DNA of 19,238 nt from Tieghemiomyces parasiticus. Its lineage: Eukaryota > Kickxellomycota > Dimargaritomycetes > Dimargaritales > Dimargaritaceae. A program made the position numbers and the translations under genes. Of the stretch, positions 9,530 to 17,756 are shown one piece after another. The notes under the pieces were generated by a model that saw only the letters and a list, made by a program, of their open reading frames with translations, was not told the DNA's origin and did no database searches. The stretch spans positions 1 to 19,238 of the forward strand of contig JANBPT010000916.1 in assembly GCA_027575765.1 (NCBI GenBank), read 5' to 3'. The first letter of the stretch is position 1, and every line of letters begins with the position of its first letter.

Positions 9530-9887
9530 AGCGAGAGGAGGGGGGATAAATGGGATGGACCAGCGGGATCATGGGGAGAAACTCTACCCATCCCCTCCAC
9601 GGTTATGATGGTATACAGGATCAATTGGGGGCGGGAGATCCGTATCGACTGCTCCTGGGTATCCCTTTAGCTTGGCAGGATCACACACATCCCCCCAGAG
9701 GACTGTTGGGGTTTGTCTGTGATATGCACACACTGAACGTAAACCAAAGCGTTCACTCTCGTTCTGACACCTAATAAACGAGAATTCTATTTGGCACTAC
9801 ACTTCTAATATAGGAACTCCATAAAGGTTGGAGAATCTTGAGGCTGTATGGCGTTTTTTGTTTGAATATAATAATAATCATAATAAG

Positions 9888-10660
9888 GTCATCACACTGT
9901 ACCGCTTGGTGAGATCTTTCCGTCCAACTATCAGCAAGACCTTGAGTCGCTTGGCTGAAGCTTGACATGCACCTCTTGCCAGGCGTCCAAAATCGCCTCT
10001 CATATATTGATTTTGTTGTGCAATACAACCGTCGTTTAATACCTCTACACAGCCGGAAGTCGTGGAGAGAGGAAGACGGTACAAAATCCCACGTGCCTTT
10101 GACTAGACTTGGAGTATGGGACTCAGACCCGCACTCCATGTAGTGATTGGCGGGGACCTTGACGCCATGAGGCTTGACGCTCAGGTGTAGCAGGTCATGT
10201 CTGGTAAGCAAAAAAAAAACCCCCCTTCCCAGCATAACTTTGAGTATGGCACGGTCCCGGTAGTTCTGGATTGGGGGCAAGTCTTCTTTAAGGCACCATA
10301 GCTAACTATCGGAGCCATCCCGTGGAACATAGAGACGTTCCCAAGTCTCATCACCGCCGACATTAGAGCTCAGCAGGTACCCTTCCTCTCATTGGTCCTA
10401 CTACACACCTCCAAGAAATCTGTGGTAGAACGTATTCCTTGGTAGTGCTGGTTGTCGACGAGGTTGTAGGAGTGGGGGACCCAGCAGTTAAAATAACTGT
10501 GCAACCCCAAGTCTTTGTGCAGGACATTGCGCATGGTACTAGGGGAAGTGTGGCAGGAAGGGACGAGTTGTTCAGCAGTCAGTTGAAGGCCTTTCTCTAG
10601 CAGTCCCATAACAATGTCACCGCAATGGTTGCTAATGCTGCTGATGGGTGGCCAGGCCAA
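9888..10660 (-). pseudogene. Tc1/mariner transposase remnant
   Basis: Reading the minus strand from 10660 down gives, in order, pieces that follow the Tc1 transposase plan. A helix-turn-helix-like segment comes first (LLEKGLQLTAEQL, then SPSTMRNVLHKDLGL). Next is a stretch like the region around the second catalytic residues and its downstream TVPYSK (about 10350-10230). Then come HYMEC (about 10140-10128), IKRRLY (about 10040-10023) and the C-terminal block ADSWTER, then QAV (about 9935-9900). The frame is broken by a TGA at 10372-10370 and by a shift near the A10/C6 homopolymer at 10210-10225. Pieces also appear in a second frame near 10345, where GDET may be the remnant of the catalytic SDE. 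The segment that normally carries the NP.E..W motif is not recognisable, and no complete DDE/D triad can be read. The gene is clearly dead. Confidence 0.6.
10210..10225. repeat. A10-C6 homopolymer junction in the transposase remnant
   Basis: Ten A residues are followed directly by six C residues. The reading frame of the transposase fossil changes here, so slippage in this tract is a likely cause of one frameshift. Confidence 0.8.
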
Positions 10661-12155
10661 AGCTCATATTCAAGGGAGTAGCAACTCATACAAAGGAAGT
10701 AGAGCCACTGGTTGACCGTGGCGCCGCCCAACTCAGCATGGTATGCAGCTCAGATAAAATGAAGCCTGCCTTGCGGTCCTGGTGCTAAAATAAATATATA
10801 AGGGCCCGTACATCACGGCTGGTAAATTTGGGCAGAGTAGGAGCTTCAAAAGTTGACAGGCTGAAGCGGTAATAAAAAGATAAGCTGTGAAATGAGGAAT
10901 GACCAAATTCCCATATGGTTTATATCACATAATCATTTTCCTTGGCCACTTATATAGGTTTCGTTTATAACATCAATGTCTGAGACTTCTGGCTTAGCCA
11001 ACTCAAACCAATTTGGACCATCGGTAATAGATCTTCCAGAAAAGGCGGTACTAAGAATGAGCTGCAGTTCCATTGACGATAGAGCACAGATAGCAGCTGA
11101 AATGGAAGGTGCATGGATGACTACAAACTTCTACTGTAGTAACATACCGCCAGCTAGCCACCCCCCCCCCCCTAACGACGGAATTTTAACCTCACCTTTG
11201 CATAGTGGGTGCATCAAAGGACTCACAGCCGACTGTGCCCACGATCGTAGGTTGTCCCTTACTATGCTGCGGCGTGCCGATTAATTTGTAAGCAGAAAGT
11301 CAACTGATCATCCGCATTCTGGGAGACTTCATAAGGGACTATTCGTCCGGTCAATCCGCTGGATGGGGGGACGATCTTGCTGAATTTTGTGACTTCCATG
11401 CACTACCGCACCCTGCTCCTCGCCACGAATATCTAAATATCCTTATAGATACAAGACATGCCTATTAACCAATCGGCTATGGAGTCCAGCTCTACGTTAA
11501 GACTGGGTAACCCAAGTTACCGCCAAGAAACAAGTCGCCATACTGACACGCCTAATCTATACTACCTACCAGTTTTCTCTCAGTCCCCGTGCCAGACCCC
11601 CAGCTCTCTTGCATAGTCTCCACTGGAATCGCACCCCGCCAACGAGGGAAGGGCACAGAGCATCTCCCCACGAATCAATAGAGCCCAGGCCTGTAGATGA
11701 TGGATTTAGTGATCCTGATACCCCCCCCTCTTCCTCACAGGACCTCTGAGAATGTTCTCACCAGAGGGGTTGTACGTGTATGACTAAAGTGTATGAAGAT
11801 AGTGCCCAAAAGCAATCAACAAACCCGGCCGAAGTAGAACCTCATGTGACGCTTATATTTATTACCGAGTGGAAGATGCCCAATAGAACGACCAGGCAAG
11901 TGTGGTACAGAGCCGGCGAAATGTTTATTACTAGCCATGTCAACATGTACACTACCAACCGAAGTTTCGACGTAGAGGTCAAACGGAGGGACCCGGAGTG
12001 GCACCCGTTAATGAATTTTAACATGCCTGTCATCTACCCTGGTCGCTGTACGCCCACCATCCAAATCAAGTTGGACAGCCCGGCTTCCCATTAGGTCATA
12101 ATGACCATCGATAGGTGCAGCCCATTTGGCCAAAAATAAGTAGGCTAATGACATT

Positions 12156-12177
12156 GGAGCGGGCATGTACCCGCTCC
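12156..12177. repeat. perfect GC-rich inverted repeat, 8-base arms
   Basis: GGAGCGGG (12156-12163), six-base spacer CATGTA, then CCCGCTCC (12170-12177). It would form a stable hairpin or serve as a symmetrical protein-binding site. Role unknown. Confidence 0.75.
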
Positions 12178-12597
12178 CTTGATTAAGAGCCGAGTGACTA
12201 TGATCATGTGCACCGTTATCAGCTAACCAGAGCCCAAGTCACTATAACATAATCCTGGTATGGACTAACGGCTAAGTCGTGATAGTTATCTCTCGCGAGC
12301 GTAAGGGCAACCGTTGGGTCCCTATCACTAATGAGCCACTACCACATGGGTCGAAACCCTGTGCGGGCGACCAACTGGCTACTAATTGGGGCTGTTTGGA
12401 ACCGCTAGTGCATCCCAAACTGACTGTAATGGACATGTGCAGCTGTGTGAACCCCCCAAGGAGTGCTCCAAACCGCATTTGCTTGATTCGACTGCGCCTC
12501 TCCGGTGCCATTTGACTAATGCCCACCTGTGAATTCAGCTTACATGCTCGAGTAGCATCGCCGCCTAATGTTTGGCCTTAAAATGGTATCTGGCAAG

Positions 12598-13127
12598 CCA
12601 TTGGACACATATGCATGCTGCACACTGGCAGGCGATACACTGGCCCTGTTGAAACTTCACGATTGGTAGTAGTCGTGCCTAATACCATTGGCCTTCCCCT
12701 CAAAGGTCTTTATCCAACCCTAATTGGCCAACTGCTCCCGACAAATCATTGTCTGGCCTGCGCAGGTTCGCTGACTAAGCACGCTGGCAAAGCCGTCTTG
12801 CCATTGGTAGATACGCTTTCGGAGCCATTACCACCCGGTTGGTCCAAAGACTCGAACCGCCAGCACCCAATGGAGCCTGGGCTCTCTCTGCGCAATCGTG
12901 TAAGGCACCACGGCCAGCAGGTCGACCTGCTTCCATCGGACCTAAACGGATACCTGTGCATAATGCGGTGATCCCTTAGAACCCTCCGGCTGCGGACGGA
13001 CCGCAAAGGTCTACCTACCTACCAGCTACGATAGATAAGCTGCCCATGGGTGGCAGGGGGGTTCCTTGGCGGGTGACCCAGATTGTCAGTCACGCCCCTG
13101 CCACCCTCCGCCTCTAGGTGCCATTGG
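12598..13127. promoter_or_regulatory. cluster of CCAAT boxes in the form CCATTGG/CCAATGG
   Basis: The heptamer CCATTGG occurs at 12598, 12685, 12801 and 13121, and its complement CCAATGG at 12867. Further ATTGG pentamers are at 12662 and 12723. By chance about 0.06 copies of this heptamer would be expected in 530 bases over both strands. CCAAT is the binding core of the HAP/CBF (NF-Y) complex in fungi. The cluster sits 0.7-1.25 kb before the TATA box at 13852, so I infer an upstream activating region for that transcription unit. Confidence 0.4.
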
Positions 13128-13851
13128 TCAGCAGTCAGTCTCCCCAGCGGATATGCGCGGCTGACGACGGATCCGAAGTTCAGAAGGGACTTTGGCGGGC
13201 CCAGCACCCCTCCCTCGCATCCACAGCGTGCATACAAGAGTAGCAGGGCCCGGCCATGAGGGTCTGGTGGTGTCGATGGTGGGCACTTCGACAGCCCGGT
13301 GGCCCTGCTTGCATGGGCGTCAGGTAGGAGGCCTTGTTAATGCACCACAAACGTGCGGGTAATAATGTGCATCCCCACAAGACCCATTTCATTTAAGATG
13401 TCCATGACACTTACGGGCCGAGTATCACGCGTCGGGTGGTATCTAGCAGCCTCGGGTCGGCCGGCCACTCGCAAGCCGACACGCGCCAAGTCCGGCCCAC
13501 CACTCACCTTTCGCATCAGGCAGCATTTAGTTGTTTTACCTCGACGGGTATACACACACATAGGCACACGCCAATGCGTCGTACAGCGTTCTCATTACTC
13601 GCGGCCCCCCCCCGGGCTTTCCGCACCGGTTTCTTACTTCAGACTTCTTTGTGTAGAGGAAATCGCTGGGATATTGGCACCGGCCGGCATAGAACGAGAG
13701 CCAGTCAGCAACAGGCAGACGGGACGCCCCGCATGCTGACGGGTCAGGGATCCGGAGCTGAGGGGGACGAGACCATCCCTCGCCTCCTTCCGGATCCTGC
13801 AGTAGGCTACAGGCCTCGTCGACCGAGGGGGAAGGTAGCTTTGCTTAGCTC

Positions 13852-13859
13852 TATATAAA
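13852..13859 (+). promoter_or_regulatory. TATA box at the start of the long pyrimidine-biased unit
   Basis: TATATAAA is a full match to the eukaryotic TATA consensus. The plus strand is purine-leaning just before it (34 of 60 at 13801-13860) and pyrimidine-rich right after it (40 of 60 at 13861-13920). The transporter TATA box shows the same switch. A second candidate, TATATAAG, lies at 16396-16403 and could serve an internal start. Confidence 0.5.
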
Positions 13860-14827
13860 GGCAAGCATTCCCCCCGCTGCCCCTCGGGTACCAGCTGTAC
13901 TCGCCCCTCCACTTTAGCCATCTGACCATATCCACATACCTCTTGAGCCACGCCACACTGTATATACCAGCCAGCTGCCTTGATCGTGTAAATAATCTGT
14001 TGATGTGCTACCCTTCATCTCGCTTAGCTCAACCGGCGCTTTTACCTTCACCACCTTCATACTCAATCGAGTCCCAGCCCCTGGCCCCTGTGTTTTAGGA
14101 CACCTGTGGCTTCTTTGCCCGGTCCACCCTGTTCACCACGGATTCCAAACCAACCGCGATACACCGTAGCCCTTCCTATCTATCGTTCACCTTTGTATCT
14201 GCCTTTCATTCTACACTGCCCTGCTTTTCCGCAGCGCTTCCGTGTCTTGCGCCTCTTCCTCCTCTAGTATTACCTGGCGGTTTGAGAAACTCTCCCATTG
14301 AGGATCCGCCTAGACCCAGCTCCTCCCTTTAGACCTCACCACCCATTCCGATTCTGAGCTCCGCGTCGTGGTGAAACGAGCGACAAGGAAAAAACAAACC
14401 TCGCCTATCCCTGCCTCCCTCCTGGTCCACCCTGCCAGAGATCACTGCTTGTGCCACTTCGATAGCTTGAGACTGTGGGTACCGTGTGATACCTCCAACC
14501 TTCACTTTTATCGCCCACTACACTAGCTGGCTTGGCCTGGAAGATATCGGCCCATCTCAATCTTATCCGCCACCTCCCCTCCCGTCGTTTCGCGGTCAGA
14601 GCAAACCCGCTGGTGCATCAGCCCCCCCTCCATCTCGTGTAGCCCCACCCTCAAATACTTTGCCCTACCAACACCGTGTCTTCATCCCGATACCACCCTC
14701 AGATCGCTCCCATTCTTTATCTTATCTTCACTTACCGTGGTATCGTGTCTACCGAATCTATTTATAGCTCGGCCCGCGCCCCACCTGCCTCCCATCCCAC
14801 TCGCCCTGCACACTTGACTACTAACCT

Positions 14828-15247
14828 GTAAGTGATCGATTCAACTTGGCTGTATTTGTAACCAACCGACTAGGGCAGAATGTCGCCTTGACCTGCACCA
14901 CATGTCTCTCTGGTCGTCCGTGCGATCAATAGAACAACGAATCAGGTGGTGTATTCTGTACCGACCGATATCGGATAGGAGGCACCTACAGCCCTTTGCC
15001 CCGACAGGTCACCAAAGTGGAGCAACCTACTGCCTTCTCCGCCAAGGCCCGTAGCCCTAATGCTAGGGACTCTGAGTGGCCCATTGGGGAACGAGGATAG
15101 CGCGAATCCAAGGGCCGTGGGGTGCAGGTTCCGTGCCACTCCCTCCCTCGTGTACTCAATCACCTTAAATCTTAGACAGGCCGGCTGCTGGGCCTACCCG
15201 TTGAGTCTGCCGGATCGGATAGGACGATAAGCTTACTTGGGACACAG
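14828..15247 (+). other. candidate intron: GTAAGT donor opening a neutral-composition island
   Basis: GTAAGT at 14828-14833 closes a CT-rich block. The following roughly 400 bases are balanced or purine-leaning (37 purines of 60 at 15061-15120), and CT-richness returns after about 15250. A CACAG at 15243-15247 is a possible acceptor; its preceding polypyrimidine tract is weak, so the 3' boundary is a guess. Confidence 0.3.
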
Positions 15248-15685
15248 CGGCCATGACTAACCTATTTTTGACCCTTACAACCACTACCAATGCTCTACCC
15301 TCGCTTTCCCCGCGCCGCCAATACTGTTATCAACCACCATCCATCACTGCCAATCTCCTCTCAAACTTATCTGGCACGCAATCTCTGGACCCTTGACACA
15401 CGCAATTTTAACCGGACTTACTGTGCCCCACGCCTGTGGCTTGCCTCTTATCTTACCTTCCTCTCCACTCGACCCGATCTGTGCTGGACATCACCCGGCT
15501 TTATCTCTCGTCTCCTCTTCTCTCTCCTCCACTGCCACCGCCCGCTATTATTCCGGGCACCATTCTCGGAACTCCCGGATACATGTGGGTTCAAATTCTA
15601 CGACCGACCTTCAACCTTACCTTGCTCCTACCAACACAATCATGCCCATCGGATCTCAAACTAGGATCTGGACTCAGCCTGCCAG

Positions 15686-15747
15686 GTGCGTCTCCCCCAC
15701 TCCTTTTTTTTATTTTTGAAACTGACACTGCGTTTCAGTTCGGGACG

Positions 15748-15779
<32 letters not shown>

Positions 15780-15784
15780 TTCAG
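15686..15784 (+). other. candidate 99-base intron in the pyrimidine-biased region
   Basis: Donor CCAG|GTGCGT at 15685/15686, branch-like ACTGAC at 15721-15726, an almost uninterrupted CT repeat (about 15747-15780), then TTTCAG ending at 15784. The order and length fit fungal introns. The CT repeat may instead be a plain microsatellite that imitates an acceptor tract. Confidence 0.35.
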
Positions 15785-16922
15785 CCCTCTTCCTTTGAAT
15801 CCCTGCACCACCTCAACTCGCCCTGCGGTTGGTTTGTACCTGTGTGTGTGTATATATACTTTCTCAGCCACAATAGTATCGAAGCCTTGCTGTAGCGACC
15901 GCCCTAATTCTTTGACCGGGTGACCTTCGACCCTCGGCCCGTCTTACTCCTCTGCTTTGTTACCGAAAACAAATCGATTGGAAGCGATAGACGACCAGCC
16001 GCCTACATTTTGCCTAGTGTCTTTTTTTATCCCGCCCCTCCTCCTCCCTGTCCAAGCTTCGACTGGTTGGCACGATCCCAAACTGTCTCCTGTCCAACGA
16101 GAGGCGCGCCCAGACCACTCACTAACGGCACCAGCTTATGACGACAAAGGGGCCAAGCGAAAAATAACACTGCGAGCTTGCAACGTGATTCGTCCGTTGA
16201 TTTAGGTGAGTCCCCGATTACATCCGATGAAGAGGGCCTCTCCTCCCGATAGCTTTCGTTTTTTTTCTTTTCCCGGCGGTGTCTCCCGTCCTGCGCCTGG
16301 TGTGTGCGGAGGTTTCTCCCCTCTTATCGCGCCCGCAACGTGGAGACCGACTGCCTGCAGGTCTCTTAGGAGCCTTATTTGTACTCGCCAGTTTGTATAT
16401 AAGGCTCTACTGGCCCTGCTACCCCGCCTCGGGCTCGGCCTCCGCATTGCCGAAGCCTATCTCCCTTGCATTACCTTCCATTTTACTATTCGCCTATCAT
16501 TGGGCGTATACATGTCTAGACTGGTCTCCACCAATATATTTACCGTCCTTTCATTCAGTATCAGTTTTTTTTCGATATTTTCAACCCATCATCTCACTAC
16601 TTTGCTCTTTTTTTGCATTAATCTTTCGAAAGACCTGCATCCTAGCCACACTCAATCTTTTCTTCATTGGCGTTTCCACCACCCCTACCTCGTCATTACA
16701 CAGCGTTTTGACACCTCCCACCCGACTCTTCCAACTCACTATCTCAGCCTTGGATTGTCACGCCTATACTCTTCAATCCCAGACCCCACTTATCAGCCCT
16801 TCCCTCCCCTGGTCATTGAGCGCATTCCCGGGCTCCATATCCTCGCATCCACCTATAGCGAGTTTACAAGTGGCTAGACCATCGACCTATCAAACCCCCC
16901 ATCTTCCGAGTGACAACATTAC

Positions 16923-17371
16923 GTAAGTTGACATTGCTTTGACTTCATACCACAAACGAACCTGCCCCGATAATCGGGGCTGTCACCCTCTTACGATTCC
17001 GTTTCCTACCACCACCATGTTATCTATTTACCGGTTTGCTTGGCTGGACCGCGGCCCTGACGGCCTTTGTTGGTCACAAGCCACACCCGCCTCTCCTACC
17101 CATGGTAGTAGGCTTGTCGGGTTGCCACAACATGCCCTCACCCATGGCGTCACCCTGACCGATTACGGTATAGGAATACGTCCTCTAGTTCCTCTCCACG
17201 CCACATTACGCGAGAGGGGTAGAGTTGAGGACTGGGTGGGCCGATAGATTTCGACCACGGCCAGGCCAGCCGGATTCCCCATTATTTTCCCGTCTCCATC
17301 CTATTCGCGCCATTTTTAGTCTATACTAGGTGATCTATCACCCGGGTCACCGTCTTATCTCCCTTTCGCAG
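16923..17371 (+). other. candidate intron: GTAAGT to TTTCGCAG
   Basis: GTAAGT at 16923-16928 again marks a change from CT-rich to balanced sequence (31 purines or fewer of 60 at 17101-17160 and 17161-17220, against about 20 before). CCCTTTCGCAG, ending at 17371, is a reasonable acceptor. A second acceptor-like TTTCCTTCAG ends at 17560. Splicing is inferred only. Confidence 0.3.
16964..16980. repeat. 17-base perfect palindrome containing CCG-N5-CGG
   Basis: GCCCCGAT-A-ATCGGGGC has perfect 8-base arms around one base. Its core is CCG-N5-CGG, the inverted half-site layout bound by fungal Zn2Cys6 cluster regulators; the spacing of five is compatible with several members. It could equally be a small hairpin. 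Confidence 0.5.
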
Positions 17372-17740
17372 TCATCTATACTGCCAGGTGATGCCGTCGT
17401 TAAGCCACGGACTACCGAATCGGGATGAGGCTAATCGATCCACCTGCAGCGTTGCGTCTGGTCGTTGCCTTCCGGGTGGTTTTTTTTTAGAGATACCTTG
17501 ACTCGCACTTGAAATACCTTTTCTACGCAATGATGGCCCGTTACTCACGGTTTCCTTCAGATTATCCTACCCCTGGTGACCAAACGCTGGTCCATGTCCC
17601 CTGTAATCCTTCGGTTTCATTATGCATCCGCCGACCTGGTTATATCCTGCACAACTGAAGGTTTGTTGGGGTGGCTAGACTGTGTGGGAAATGATATGCG
17701 GTTGACTCGGAGTGATATCCGGGAGGCATCGTATGCATGT

Positions 17741-17756
17741 CTAGCGGCGGCGCTAG
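17741..17756. repeat. short inverted repeat CTAGCG-GCGG-CGCTAG
   Basis: Six-base perfect arms around a four-base spacer, inside the island of reversed strand bias at 17565-17930. Such a short repeat could arise by chance. Confidence 0.5.

Larger units (their letters stand above)
8842..9773. other. upstream region of the kelch gene, up to the transposon fossil
   Basis: The first 100 or so bases next to the kelch ATG are purine-rich on the plus strand (40 of 60 at 8881-8940). They are therefore pyrimidine-rich in the direction of kelch transcription, consistent with its 5' leader. I see no clear minus-strand TATA box. Further out are a strong hairpin (9367-9389) and a GA/GT microsatellite (9486-9529). 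No gene is recognised; open frames across the GT repeat are low-complexity artefacts. Confidence 0.5.
9774..10968 (-). mobile_element. decayed Tc1/mariner-type DNA transposon
   Basis: Remnants of a Tc1-type transposase on the minus strand lie inside an interval bounded by a candidate terminal inverted repeat. The first eight bases ATAAACGA at 9774-9781 match the reverse complement at 10961-10968, and 14 of the outer 20 positions match. This predicts an element of 1195 bp, within the normal size range of Tc1/mariner elements. A TA dinucleotide (9772-9773) abuts the left end; the right flank reads AA, so the TA duplication, if real, has mutated on one side. The boundary call is tentative and the transposase identity is better supported. 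Confidence 0.55.
10969..13851. other. 2.9-kb region without a convincing gene; possible far-upstream regulatory DNA
   Basis: Composition is mixed, without leader-like strand bias. Open frames at 10976-11284 (plus, 102 codons, behind a TATATAAG near 10796) and 11780-12094 (plus, 104 codons) begin with ATG. They match no family I know and their codon third positions are less C/G-biased than those of the two solid genes. A 12-base C run occupies 11161-11172. The right half contains the hairpin at 12156-12177 and the CCAAT-box cluster at 12598-13127, and the region ends at the TATA box at 13852. Confidence 0.4.

Noticed and set aside
9461..9670. Open frames across the GA/GT microsatellite
   Set aside because: Repeat-encoded alternating residues only.
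10976..11284. 102-codon plus-strand frame behind a TATA-like sequence next to the transposon end
   Set aside because: No CT-rich leader, no motif, and a 12-base C run inside the frame; probably chance.
15580..15605. B-box-like GGGTTCAAATTC
   Set aside because: No A box or acceptor stem at the right distance.
16206..16926. Two overlapping plus-strand open frames of 223 and 215 codons
   Set aside because: Both run through purine-poor sequence where stop codons are rare. Two frames open at once with low-complexity Ser/Pro/Leu content argues against coding.
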